From the NCBI GenBank assembly GCA_900545925.1, contig URAZ01000029.1, positions 1 through 37,563 of the forward strand: a DNA stretch of 37,563 nt. The letters run 5' to 3'. Origin of the DNA: an uncultured Eubacteriales bacterium. Its GTDB lineage: Bacteria; Bacillota; Clostridia; Oscillospirales; Oscillospiraceae. A program made the position numbers and the translations under genes. Below are positions 6,457 through 14,792 of this stretch, piece by piece. How positions within the stretch are numbered: the stretch's first letter is position 1; every line of letters starts with the position of its first letter. The notes beneath the pieces were generated by a model that did no database searches, was not told the origin of the DNA, and saw only the letters and a program-made list of their open reading frames with translations.

Positions 6457-6540
6457 AAACGACATGTTTTTGGGTATTGACGGCATACCTCCACAGCGCA
6501 GCAGCATAGCGCTCCCGTATCTGCAAATTGTCCTTTTCAT
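6436..6540 (-). CDS. candidate small peptide gene, 34 residues
   Basis: An ATG at 6540 with a strong GGAGGA 6 nt upstream (6547-6552) opens a 34-codon frame ending in TAA inside LytTR repeat pair 1. The peptide starts MKRTICRYGS, is basic, and has two cysteines and an LLRCGGM segment that loosely recalls a double-glycine leader junction. It lies downstream of a leftward promoter-like site flanked by repeat pair 2, so it could be a signal peptide, small bacteriocin or leader for the two-component system. It lacks the hydrophobic segment of AgrD-like precursors, and no processing or export gene is adjacent. A chance ORF remains possible. Confidence 0.4.
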   Translation of the reverse strand: MKRTICRYGSAMLLRCGGMPSIPKNMSFVRVMSK

Positions 6541-6556
6541 GTTTCTTCCTCCGATC

Positions 6557-6585
6557 TTGCTTTTATTTCCTTTTTGTAGTATAAT
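6557..6585 (+). promoter_or_regulatory. candidate promoter of the kinase-regulator operon
   Basis: TTGCTT (6557-6562), 17 bp and a perfect TATAAT (6580-6585) point rightwards. A transcript starting near 6592 would carry repeat pair 2 in its leader region, so LytTR binding there could block elongation. The -35 is weak. Confidence 0.45.
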
Positions 6586-6594
6586 CCATTTAAA

Positions 6595-6665
6595 ACTTTA
6601 GGTGGTTATTTGACAATTTGGAAAAGACTTTGCACAACTTGCGCTTTTTTCTACATAATTTGCTC
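6595..6665. promoter_or_regulatory. LytTR-type operator pair 2 with a leftward promoter
   Basis: CACAACTTGCGC (6633-6644) and CATAATTTGCTC (6654-6665) again start 21 bp apart. Leftward, TTCCAA (6618-6623) and TAAAGT (6595-6600) sit at 17-bp spacing with a 9-bp gap to the repeats, the same geometry as pair 1. This pair ends 15 bp before the kinase start codon, so it cannot be a classical upstream activator site for that gene. Confidence 0.5.
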
Positions 6666-6680
6666 TGATTGGAAGTTTTT

Positions 6681-8015
6681 ATGGTACAGTATTCTCCGCT
6701 GTTTGTGATCTTCAACGCCCTGATTTTCTCCATGTGGGCCGTTACCTTCTGCTGCACACTTACGCGGCGATTCTCCGTGCCGGTTACGATCCTTGGCTTT
6801 TTCATACAGTTTTTCGTCTGGTTGGTTCCGCCGTATTTCATGCAGAACGCTTCCATTCTCCGCGCCGTTTATCCTTTAATCGGGATTGTACTGCCACTCT
6901 TCCTGCTCTTCCGGGACAAGTGGCCCAGAATTCTTTTTATAACGCTGGGCTGCCTTGTATTCATGTATGTAGCGGATCTTGTTCCGTGTGTAATTATTTT
7001 CACGCCGGAACAAATGCGGGCGGGGCTTGCCCTGCAGCCGCTGCCGCAGCGGCTGGTCGCCTATGCAATCTGCGTCAGTCTCGACGCGTTTTTGCTGTGG
7101 ATGCTAACGTTATTCATGAATCGCTACAAGAATCGGCTGCACGGAAGCGAATGGGCACTTTATCTACTCTTTCCGTTCAGCCAGTATATGCTTCTGTTCG
7201 GATGGTTTCGGGTATGCCTGTCCGAGATGACGTTCCCGCGCGCCGGATATGTGATTGCCGCAATGCTCGTCTGCATGGCCGCCGACGCGGCTTTGTACCT
7301 CGCCGTACGCGGCATGGCACAGCGCAGCGAACTCAAAGCAAAGAACGACCTCCTTTCCGCGCAGATTAACCGGCAGAAAGAGCATTACGCGGCCATCACC
7401 GCACAGTACGAAAGCATCCGCCGTATGCGGCACGACATTGCCAAGCACCTTTTTACCATGCAGACGCTGCTGCAGGCTGGGCAGTACCAGAATGCTGCAA
7501 CATATTCGGACGAGGTCGCCGCTCATGCTGCAGCATATTCGGACGAGGTCGCCGCTCATACGGAGGTACGGGAAAACTTGGGCATCTGTGAGGATCCGAT
7601 TGTAGACGCGTTTTTGTTTTCCCGTTCGCAGGAGTTAGAAAAGCAAGGGTATCGCGTTCAGCTGCGTGTACTGTTACCGGAAGGGAGCGGCGTTGCAGAA
7701 TCCGACTTGATCGTCGCATTTGCAAATCTGCTGGATAACGCCGCAGAGGCATGCCGGGCATGCAGCGACAAAACAATCACCCTGACTGCCGCTATCAACA
7801 AAGGCTTTTTGACCATTGAGACGGAAAATGCCTGCGAGCAGACACAGATAAAAAAGCGCCGTATTCCGGAACTGGAACGCGGCATCGGATTTTCGATTTT
7901 TCAGGAACTTGCGCAAAGATATAACGGCAGGTTCTCTTACCACAAGGAAAACGGCAGGTTTACAGCCAGCCTTATTTTGAAAGGAGTTCCGCTTGCGCAA
8001 TCTTGCAATCTGTGA
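6681..8015 (+). CDS. AgrC-like sensor histidine kinase (GHKL family)
   Basis: A 444-residue membrane kinase. Residues ~1-205 hold about six transmembrane helices. A coiled stretch follows, then MRHDIAKHL with the phospho-acceptor His at ~251, an N-box LLDNAAEAC, and a reduced G-box (RGIGFSIFQELAQRYNG). This is the HPK10/AgrC-type architecture; such kinases usually sense peptides. ATG 6681 is preferred: GGAAG lies 5 nt upstream, while the upstream in-frame TTG at 6669 has no Shine-Dalgarno. Downstream it overlaps its regulator by 23 nt. A 33-bp tandem duplication adds 11 residues between His-box and N-box. Confidence 0.92.
   Translation: MVQYSPLFVIFNALIFSMWAVTFCCTLTRRFSVPVTILGFFIQFFVWLVPPYFMQNASILRAVYPLIGIVLPLFLLFRDKWPRILFITLGCLVFMYVADLVPCVIIFTPEQMRAGLALQPLPQRLVAYAICVSLDAFLLWMLTLFMNRYKNRLHGSEWALYLLFPFSQYMLLFGWFRVCLSEMTFPRAGYVIAAMLVCMAADAALYLAVRGMAQRSELKAKNDLLSAQINRQKEHYAAITAQYESIRRMRHDIAKHLFTMQTLLQAGQYQNAATYSDEVAAHAAAYSDEVAAHTEVRENLGICEDPIVDAFLFSRSQELEKQGYRVQLRVLLPEGSGVAESDLIVAFANLLDNAAEACRACSDKTITLTAAINKGFLTIETENACEQTQIKKRRIPELERGIGFSIFQELAQRYNGRFSYHKENGRFTASLILKGVPLAQSCNL
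7494..7559 (+). repeat. 33-bp in-frame tandem duplication in the kinase gene
   Basis: Two adjacent 33-bp copies (7494-7526 and 7527-7559) differ at a single base (GCAACA versus GCAGCA). They encode AATYSDEVAAH then AAAYSDEVAAH, so the reading frame is kept. The near identity suggests a recent duplication. Confidence 0.97.
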
Positions 8016-8694
8016 CGACGAACCTCTGCACCGGGAACGGCTTGCGGACGACGTGCGCCGCCATCTGCCTGAACAGGCGTGCTCATTACAGCTGTTTGAA
8101 TCACCGTCGGCACTGCTGGACGCAATCGTTGAACACGGCTGCACTCCAAATATCGCCATTCTCGACATTCAGATGGACGAAATGAGCGGCATTGAACTGG
8201 CCAAGCGCATCAATGCCGTGCTGCCGCAGTGTGCGATCATCTTCGCCACATCATATCTTGGCTTTGCAACCGACGTCTACGAAACGGAGCACGCGTATTT
8301 CATTCTGAAGCGTGAATTCGAGCAGCGGATCGGCGCGGCACTGGAAAAGGCGCTGGCGAAAAAAGCGCCGCCAATTCTGCACTACCCTGTAGTCCACGGG
8401 TACCGCAACGTCCCCTGTTCACAGGTACTGTGTCTGGAACGCATTTTGCGCAGGACAAAACTCACACTGCTGAACGGCGTGGAGGAATGGACACCGCTGA
8501 CGCCCACGGAACTGTTGGATGCAGACGCCACCGAACTGTTCATCCGCTGTCATCAAAGCTACTGGGTCAACTTCCGTCAGATCGAAACGATGGAAAACGA
8601 CTGCTTTCTTCTGACGGGTAATCTTCGTGTCCCCATCAGCCGGACATACCGCAGCGCCGCGCGGGAGCAGTTCTTTTCCTCTCTGCATATGTAA
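7993..8694 (+). CDS. LytTR-family response regulator (AgrA-like)
   Basis: The 233-residue protein has a receiver domain (residues ~1-118; acidic pocket ICDDE, phospho-acceptor Asp58 in AILDIQM, conserved Lys in ILKR) and a LytTR DNA-binding domain (~130-233; CLERILRRTKL, RCHQSYWVNFRQIE, RVPISRTYR). LytTR regulators bind pairs of ~9-bp direct repeats spaced about two helical turns; two such pairs lie upstream of the kinase gene, which suggests autoregulation and control of the leftward genes. The start is TTG at 7993 with AAAGGAG 6 nt upstream, inside the 3' end of the kinase gene, so translation is likely coupled. Confidence 0.93.
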   Translation: MRNLAICDDEPLHRERLADDVRRHLPEQACSLQLFESPSALLDAIVEHGCTPNIAILDIQMDEMSGIELAKRINAVLPQCAIIFATSYLGFATDVYETEHAYFILKREFEQRIGAALEKALAKKAPPILHYPVVHGYRNVPCSQVLCLERILRRTKLTLLNGVEEWTPLTPTELLDADATELFIRCHQSYWVNFRQIETMENDCFLLTGNLRVPISRTYRSAAREQFFSSLHM

Positions 8695-8696
8695 AA

Positions 8697-8726
8697 ACCG
8701 CACTGCCCGTTTACTGGCAGTGCGGT
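8697..8726. terminator. bidirectional terminator between regulator and reductase genes
   Basis: An 11-bp perfect stem (ACCGCACTGCC 8697-8707, GGCAGTGCGGT 8716-8726) is flanked by A5 on the left, giving a T tract on the minus strand for the reductase gene. It also closes the convergent regulator gene, 2 nt after its stop. Confidence 0.75.
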
Positions 8727-8776
8727 CTTGGTCATATTATATAGCTGGTAATTCGCCCCTTTGCTGCCGGGGCAGC

Positions 8777-9700
8777 TTACAGGTATTTCCCGGCCTCCTT
8801 TTCGAGTTCCTTCCACACCGGATACTCCGCGCCGTTTTCATCGAAGAACTGCTTCAGATCCCGGTTCAGCGCGCCCATTTCATCAACCGCGTTCATCGCG
8901 TGGTCGGATGCGCAGATCTTTCCAAGACTCGTCGCGCGCATGAGTTTGAAAAAGCGCAGGCAGGTCTTGCGGTACGCAGTACCTTCAAACTCCGTGTCCG
9001 ACTTTGGAAGAATCTCATGTCCCGCATTCCGGATGGCGCGGTAGCCCTCGATATTGGCGCCGAGAAGACGGCTCAGGTAGGCTGTGTTCCCTTTGAGTTT
9101 TTTGAGATCGCCATCCATTTTGTAGCAAGCAAAGGCCACCGGCAGCACAAACGCTGCATGGCAAAGCAGATAGTCCCCCATATTCGGTTCATAAGTTACT
9201 TTATATTTTGTTCCGGCAAAAATCTGTCCGATCAGCTGTTCATTGGAAGGCGCACCTGCAAGCTGGCCGATGGTGATTTTTTTCAGGTCAATGGACGCCA
9301 CCCGGTCGCGCTCCCGATGCCCCGCCGAGGATACAAAGGCAAACAGGACATTTTTCTCCGGCAGCGACGCGGCAAGGGCACTTGCACGCACGTTATTGCC
9401 AACAAAGACGATGTTCTTTATCTGATTCGCCCGCAGCGTCTCCAGAATTGCGTCCAACTGCGTATAGCGCAGGACAACGAAGATCACATCGTACTGGTTT
9501 TCTGGCTTCAATTCGGTCACGACTGGAATCCGGCTGACCGACACGCGGGGTGAAAACTTGTCCTTGATTCGCAGACCGTTCTTCTGAATCTCCTCTGCCC
9601 AGTTTCCCCGCGCAAGGAGCGTTGTGTCCTTTCCGGCACGAAACAGATTCCTAGCCAGATTGCAGCCGAGCACGCCTGCACCGAATACCAAAATCTTCAT
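8777..9700 (-). CDS. ketopantoate reductase (PanE/ApbA)-family oxidoreductase
   Basis: 307 residues with an N-terminal Rossmann motif (MKILVFGAGVLGCNLARNL) and the family order: nucleotide-binding domain (~1-165), then an all-helical C-terminal domain. The FVVLRYTQLDAIL and GNNVRASALAASLPEKNVLFAF regions fit, but the classical PanE catalytic Lys/Asn motifs are not obvious, so the substrate may not be ketopantoate; no pantothenate genes are nearby. Two ATGs compete: 9706 lies only 2 nt from AGAGGGG, while 9700 lies 8 nt from it, so 9700 is chosen. The gene is monocistronic, with terminators on both sides. Confidence 0.82.
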   Translation of the reverse strand: MKILVFGAGVLGCNLARNLFRAGKDTTLLARGNWAEEIQKNGLRIKDKFSPRVSVSRIPVVTELKPENQYDVIFVVLRYTQLDAILETLRANQIKNIVFVGNNVRASALAASLPEKNVLFAFVSSAGHRERDRVASIDLKKITIGQLAGAPSNEQLIGQIFAGTKYKVTYEPNMGDYLLCHAAFVLPVAFACYKMDGDLKKLKGNTAYLSRLLGANIEGYRAIRNAGHEILPKSDTEFEGTAYRKTCLRFFKLMRATSLGKICASDHAMNAVDEMGALNRDLKQFFDENGAEYPVWKELEKEAGKYL

Positions 9701-9808
9701 AGTCATATCCCCTCTTCTGAAAATATACTTTGTTTCTCGATGTTCTGTCCCGGATTTTCCAGCAGCGAGCAGGCAAAAAACACCGTCTGAGATTGCCGGA
9801 AGTGCCGT

Positions 9809-9838
9809 GGTATAACGTCTTTAACCAGAGTTAATCAA
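9809..9838 (-). promoter_or_regulatory. candidate promoter of the PanE/ApbA-family gene
   Basis: On the minus strand TTGATT (9833-9838), 18 bp, TATACC (9809-9814). A TTAAC-N4-GTTAA palindrome lies in the spacer. The rest of the interval 9707-9936 shows nothing else convincing. Confidence 0.35.
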
Positions 9839-9936
9839 ATCTAATTACGCTATAGCAAAGGACGCTTCAAAAGTCAAACTGCCCGTCATTACAAAAGGCA
9901 GCTTATCTGCATTGATTGATCCTTGTGATGACACGG

Positions 9937-9968
9937 AAAGGGCGCTTCCCGGGTGGGAAGCGCCCTTT
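9937..9968. terminator. terminator of the SLH-protease gene
   Basis: A 14-bp perfect stem (AAAGGGCGCTTCCC 9937-9950, GGGAAGCGCCCTTT 9955-9968) with a 4-nt loop starts 11 nt after the protease stop codon. The T tract is short but the stem is very stable. Confidence 0.8.
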
Positions 9969-9979
9969 GTGTTGGGAGA

Positions 9980-12900
9980 TTACTTCAGCGTAATGTTCAC
10001 ACGGACGGAGGCATCATACATCCGGACGAGGATCGCCGCGACTTCGCTGCGGACGATCGTGCTGGTCGGATGGAAGGTGCCAGCCGCGTCGGAGCCGGTG
10101 AGGATACCTGCACGGTAGAACGTGTAGATCTCATCGCCGTAGGTGTCCGTGGTCTTCACGTCGGGGATGCTGTTGTCCGCGACGGAGTTGATGGTCTTGT
10201 AGCTGTCCATCGCCTTGAAGAAGATGTGGACAAACTCGCTGCGGGAGACAGGTTTGGTCATCTGCTCGTAGCTAAGCTTCTGGTAGCTTTCGTCGAGGAT
10301 GCCCTCACGAACACCGTAGTTGACGTAGGTTTCGTACCAGTAGCCGCGGCCATTGGTCAGCGTGACCTTGCCGTCCTTGATCATCTGGTGCAGTGCGGAG
10401 GCCAGCTTGATCGCTTCGGCAACAGTCAGCGTGCCCTTCGGCTGATAGGTCGTAGCGGTCACACCGTTGATGAGGCCGTTCTCCCAAGCACCCTTGACTG
10501 CGTCATAGAACCAGTCGCTCTTGGACACATCCGTGAACGGGAACTTGCTGGTCGTCGGCGTCTTCGTAGCAGGGATCACTGCCGGGATGATCGAATCGCT
10601 CGGCTCGGAGGTCAGCTTCCACTTTGCAACCAGCGTCAGGTCGGACATGACAGGGCTGCTGAAATCATAGAGCGTGTCATCCAGATACCAGCCGACGAAG
10701 GTGTACAGGCCGGTGCGCACAGGTGCGCCGGGGTTGGATGCCGTCTCGCCGCGGATAACCAGCTGCGATTCGACCGGCGTGCCGCCGTCAGAATCGAAGG
10801 AAACGGTATAGATCGGATCAAAGACTGCCGTCAGCGTCACGTCGGAAACAGCCGTGAAGGTGTAGTCCGCATCCGTGGAGACGATCTTGCCGTTCTGCAT
10901 CCATGCGTAGAACTCCTCGCCCTCGGCAGGCTGCGCCTGTGCGGTCACTTCTTCGCCGGACCAGACCTCAACGACGTCCTTGGCAGCGAAGTCATCGGTG
11001 TAGGCTTCCTTAACAAGACCCTTATCTGCATTGTAGGACTGCAGCGTCACGGTGCAGTTGGTGAGTTCGCCGTCGGAAGCAGCGTCCAGATCAACAACGT
11101 ATGCGGTGTAGTTGGTCGCATAGTCGAACAGATAGAGAACTGCAATGCCGTTCTTGACGCTCGAAGCGTCCAGCGTGACCGTGGACGTAGCACCGGCAGT
11201 CTCCTCTGCGAACAGAGCAGAATCTCTTGCGGTAAAGTCGGGATAGGTGTCAAGTTCGACACTGGCCAGATACTGGTTGTCCTTGACCTTAACAGTCAGT
11301 TCCTTGGTATCCGGGTCATAGCTTGCCGTGAGTGCCTTCGGAGCCTCGGAGTCAACCGTGCAGACATAGTTCCACTCCAGATACTTCTGGCCCTTCGTCT
11401 TAAGCGTGCTGTAATCCGTGCCGCCATTGGTCAGCGCGCCGAGCTCGTCTGCGCCATAGGCAATGTTGGCATAGTAGTTGACATCGACCTTGGTGTCGTT
11501 CGGAACTGCGTTGCCGTCCAGATCGGTGCCATCCCACATGAACGAGCCGGTGGCTGTCCAGCCGTTATCCGTGTCATAGATGGCCTTCGGCAGATATTCG
11601 GTGTTGTCCACATAGTAGACCTCGCCGGTTTCACGGTTGGAGACAACCATGATCAGGTGGCGGGCATTGCGGAGCGTCATCGGCTGCATAAACAGCGTCC
11701 GCTCAATCGCATACGCGGCATCCGGGCTGGAGACAGCGATCATATCCTCGTTGAACGGGAGTTCCAGATCGGCGTCAAACGGGTTCGTGCCAGCCAGAGA
11801 ACTGCTGGTGATGGAGTTGCCTCTGCTCGCAACCAGATAGGCCAGGTTCGGCCAGGTGTTGCATGTGACGTCAGTGTTGCCGGTCATAACGTCGATCCAG
11901 TCAAGCTGTTCCATGACGGGAGCCTGTGCCCAGTCGCCATAGAAGCCCATGAACGTGCCATGGAAGCAGGCGGTCGGGTCATAGGTTGCAGCGGGACTCG
12001 TAAAGTTGATGTAGCCCTCGATGTACGCGCCGTTCGGATAGATGGCGTCGATATCGGCCATGAAATCATCCGTCAGCTGTACGTCGATCACGACTTCTGC
12101 CGTCTGGCCGGGACCGATGACGAGAACGTCGTCTTCATAGTTAGTGGTAACAGTGACCTCGTCCTCTGTCAGACCGAGCGTCGTCAGTGCGTTGTAGTAG
12201 TTGCCTTCCTCATCTGCTGCGGGCTTATCGAAGCAGAACTTCCACGAAATGTTGAATTCCTTGCCGTCCTCTTCGAGATCCCAGTCCGGGAACTCGTTTC
12301 TCAGATCCTTGACGGTGTAGCGGATCTGGAAGTGGCCGTCCTTGGAGGGGTTGTCGCCGATGTTGGCGATCGGGTTGGTGATGTACGCCTTTGCACCACC
12401 GAGAACAAGCTGCTCGGCATGGTCAGCATCGACCAGACCAGCGCCCTGCTTTCTCGGACTGAAGGTGTAGTTGTTGGGAATAACCGTCTGCGCGGAGGAT
12501 GCCAACAGAGCCTCTGCCATGTCAGCCAGTTCCTTCTTGCTCAGATCCTTGTACTTCGATTCGCTCTTCAGATAACTCAGGATGGTCGCAGTAACACCCG
12601 CGACATCCGGCGTCGCCATGGAGGTACCGGACATGACCTGATAACCGTCCGTCGTGTTGTTCTTTGCAGACAGAACGCTGCCGCCGACACCGGAGATCTG
12701 CGGCTTGAGCGTCAGGGACGGGGTGGGGCCCCAGGAGCTGAAGGACGAAGACTGCCAGCCGGTGGGGTTGTCAACAGAGGCCATCTCCGCGAGGAATGTG
12801 ACCTTCTGTTCCTTTGCGTTAAGCAGCTTGGCTGCGTCCTCGCCGGAAACGGAAACAGCGGGAAGCTTCGTGCCGTCCAGCGCCATGTTGATGATGCCGG

Positions 12901-14395
12901 ATTCGTTGTTATAAACGATTGCAGCAACTGCACCCTTTGCATCCGCATTGTTGACCTTGTCAACGAAGGAAATGCCGCCGCGCTTGATCACTGCGACCTT
13001 ACCGGTGACATCGATGCCTTCATAGTCGGCTTCTTCGCCGTTGCCGGGAACCAGAACAAAGTCATACGTCTTACCAGCCAGCGCATTATAAGCGTTGACC
13101 GTATCGCTGTAGCCGATCTGAGTGCCGTCAACTTCAATCGCCGGAGAGGCGTACTTCGCGTTGTCAACAGACGCAACAGACAGGTTGCCGTCATAGGTGG
13201 ACGGGGAACCGACAACGCCGTAGTCCGCATAGTCGGACGTGACATAGCCGGCAGGAACGCCGGTGATGCTCTCGCCGTCTGCCATGGAGCCTTCGTTGCC
13301 CGCTGCGATGCAGCAGATGACGCCCGCGTCGTCCAGCGTGGTGAAGATGCCGTTCAGGACTTTTTCCTCGTTGCCGTCATAGACGAAGCCGTTCTGTGCG
13401 CCGAGGGACATATTGATAACGTCCGCACCCAATGTGTAGGCGTCTTCAAGGGCTGCGAGATAAACGTCGCTGGAGGTGCCTCTCTCCGCCGGGTCGGAGG
13501 AGAAGACCTTCAGTGCAAGGATCTGCGCGCCGGGCGCAGAACCAGCAAATTCATAGCCGCCGTCATCCGACAGGACGCAGCCGGCTGCGATGCCGGAGAC
13601 GTGCGTGCCGTGACCGCTGACGTCGTCGGTCGCGTCGTTGTCCTTGTCATAATAGTCATAGGAGAACGGAACCTTTGCCGACAGATATTTGCCGCGGCCA
13701 AGCTTTTCAATCGCGGCCTCGGCCTGCTCCTTGCTGATGGCAGCCTTGTTCAGCATACTGTCATACGCTGTGAACGCCTCGTGGCCCGGGGTAATACCGG
13801 TATCGATGACCGCAATGACGGTGCCCTTGCCGGTATCATAGCCGCGAACCTTGGTGATGTTGGTCATGTCGTTGGCCGAATCCATGCTGGGCATGACAAC
13901 GGGCTCGTCGTAATAGTTGGCCAGATAGACCTCCTTGACGCCGTCCGTGTTAGCCAGCTTCTCGAGGTCGCCGAACTTGACGTCGGTGGACATACCGTTG
14001 AGCAGCGTGGTATACTCGTACTTGACGTCATAGCTGACCGCCTCCTGCTTGATTGCGGTCTTGATGCGGCTGTGCTGCGAAACGAGGGACTTCGCTGCAG
14101 CTGCGACAGCGCTCTGCGTTGCAACACTGCTTTTGTTCAGTGCCGCAGGCAAAGCTGCGTCGCCCTCAAAAATAACGATCGCGCGGACGGTATCGTTGTC
14201 CGCGTAAGCCTCTTCGCCGTTCAGCAGTTTATATTTGTTCTGCTGGATGGTAGTGCTCAGTTTGCTTGCATCCGGAGTCGTCTCGGTCAGCTTGACATTG
14301 TATGCCGAGGAGGCCGAAGCCATCGGAACCATGCCAAGAACCATGACGAGCGCCAGCAGCAGACTCAGCACGCGGCATCTTGTTTTCTTGCTCAT
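9980..14395 (-). CDS. cell-surface subtilisin-like serine protease (S8, lactocepin-like) with SLH anchor
   Basis: A 1471-residue secreted protease. A signal peptide (residues 1-~28, LLLALVMVLGMVPMASA) is followed by a propeptide-like region. The catalytic triad is complete: Asp in VIAVIDTG (~197), His in GHGTHVSGIAAG (~263), Ser in GTSMATPDVAG (~588), with oxyanion IAAGNEG. A PA-type insert lies between His and Ser (VTGKVAVIKRGGISFVDKV). Fn3-like domains follow (~620-1150), then an InlB-type repeat (YTVSFDSDGG...FVGWYLDD) and three C-terminal SLH domains (~1275-1471) that should bind secondary cell-wall polymer. The layout matches lactocepin/C5a-peptidase-like enzymes. The ATG at 14395 has AAGGAG 8 nt upstream; the earlier in-frame ATG at 14422 lacks one. 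Confidence 0.95.
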   Translation of the reverse strand: MSKKTRCRVLSLLLALVMVLGMVPMASASSAYNVKLTETTPDASKLSTTIQQNKYKLLNGEEAYADNDTVRAIVIFEGDAALPAALNKSSVATQSAVAAAAKSLVSQHSRIKTAIKQEAVSYDVKYEYTTLLNGMSTDVKFGDLEKLANTDGVKEVYLANYYDEPVVMPSMDSANDMTNITKVRGYDTGKGTVIAVIDTGITPGHEAFTAYDSMLNKAAISKEQAEAAIEKLGRGKYLSAKVPFSYDYYDKDNDATDDVSGHGTHVSGIAAGCVLSDDGGYEFAGSAPGAQILALKVFSSDPAERGTSSDVYLAALEDAYTLGADVINMSLGAQNGFVYDGNEEKVLNGIFTTLDDAGVICCIAAGNEGSMADGESITGVPAGYVTSDYADYGVVGSPSTYDGNLSVASVDNAKYASPAIEVDGTQIGYSDTVNAYNALAGKTYDFVLVPGNGEEADYEGIDVTGKVAVIKRGGISFVDKVNNADAKGAVAAIVYNNESGIINMALDGTKLPAVSVSGEDAAKLLNAKEQKVTFLAEMASVDNPTGWQSSSFSSWGPTPSLTLKPQISGVGGSVLSAKNNTTDGYQVMSGTSMATPDVAGVTATILSYLKSESKYKDLSKKELADMAEALLASSAQTVIPNNYTFSPRKQGAGLVDADHAEQLVLGGAKAYITNPIANIGDNPSKDGHFQIRYTVKDLRNEFPDWDLEEDGKEFNISWKFCFDKPAADEEGNYYNALTTLGLTEDEVTVTTNYEDDVLVIGPGQTAEVVIDVQLTDDFMADIDAIYPNGAYIEGYINFTSPAATYDPTACFHGTFMGFYGDWAQAPVMEQLDWIDVMTGNTDVTCNTWPNLAYLVASRGNSITSSSLAGTNPFDADLELPFNEDMIAVSSPDAAYAIERTLFMQPMTLRNARHLIMVVSNRETGEVYYVDNTEYLPKAIYDTDNGWTATGSFMWDGTDLDGNAVPNDTKVDVNYYANIAYGADELGALTNGGTDYSTLKTKGQKYLEWNYVCTVDSEAPKALTASYDPDTKELTVKVKDNQYLASVELDTYPDFTARDSALFAEETAGATSTVTLDASSVKNGIAVLYLFDYATNYTAYVVDLDAASDGELTNCTVTLQSYNADKGLVKEAYTDDFAAKDVVEVWSGEEVTAQAQPAEGEEFYAWMQNGKIVSTDADYTFTAVSDVTLTAVFDPIYTVSFDSDGGTPVESQLVIRGETASNPGAPVRTGLYTFVGWYLDDTLYDFSSPVMSDLTLVAKWKLTSEPSDSIIPAVIPATKTPTTSKFPFTDVSKSDWFYDAVKGAWENGLINGVTATTYQPKGTLTVAEAIKLASALHQMIKDGKVTLTNGRGYWYETYVNYGVREGILDESYQKLSYEQMTKPVSRSEFVHIFFKAMDSYKTINSVADNSIPDVKTTDTYGDEIYTFYRAGILTGSDAAGTFHPTSTIVRSEVAAILVRMYDASVRVNITLK

Positions 14396-14474
14396 GAATG
14401 TTTCTCCTTCCTTGTCGTTCATTTGTGTCTAAAGCCCGGCAATCTGCCGTTCTCCACCACAATATGTTGTAGCT

Positions 14475-14503
14475 ATTATAATCCGGAGCCTCCAATTTTT
14501 CAA
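14475..14503 (-). promoter_or_regulatory. promoter of the SLH-protease gene
   Basis: On the minus strand TTGAAA (14498-14503), 17 bp, TATAAT (14475-14480): five and six of six consensus bases. It predicts a leader of ~70 nt. Confidence 0.85.
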
Positions 14504-14671
14504 TACTCTTCGCCCTCAATTCAGCGATTTTCCAAAAAAAAGATTTTTCCGTAAACCACCTCTCCACGGCCCGTATAAAACGTGCTTTTCGGGTAGGCCG
14601 CGAGGCGCTTTTACACTGTCATCCGCGCTCCGGTGCACTACGGTTTTCTGTGCCCAGATGTGCGGTTCGGT

Positions 14672-14763
14672 TTGACGAACGCGGATGGATCGTGTATCAT
14701 GAAAGCACCTTCTGCTGCTGGGCAGCGGCTGCTAAATCTGAGTTTCCGGCGCGCAGACGCGCC
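14672..14763 (+). promoter_or_regulatory. promoter and leader of the 2-hydroxyacid dehydrogenase gene
   Basis: TTGACG (14672-14677), 17 bp, TATCAT (14695-14700) is a good sigma-A promoter, giving a leader of ~86 nt. The leader has a perfect GGCGCG-CAGA-CGCGCC hairpin (14748-14763) without a T tract. Nothing else is evident between 14504 and 14671. Confidence 0.75.
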
Positions 14764-14792
14764 AAATTTAACGGGTAAAGGAATGGACTGCT

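Noticed and set aside
6329..6601. Plus-strand 90-codon frame with a hydrophobic tail
   Set aside because: No ribosome-binding site before any of its ATGs; it overlaps promoters and operators and shows no family resemblance.
6610..6639. Perfect TTGACA at 6610-6615 as a kinase promoter
   Set aside because: No acceptable -10 hexamer lies 16-18 bp downstream; that position is taken by the LytTR repeat.
7494..7559. CRISPR-like repeat
   Set aside because: Only two adjacent coding copies with no spacer; it is a tandem duplication within a kinase gene. No CRISPR array was seen anywhere in the window.
9953..14554. Open frame of >1500 codons on the plus strand, antisense to the subtilase
   Set aside because: It is the reverse-complement shadow of a long high-GC gene; the minus strand has signal peptide, catalytic triad, SLH domains, promoter and ribosome-binding site, and the plus frame has no recognisable domain or start signal.
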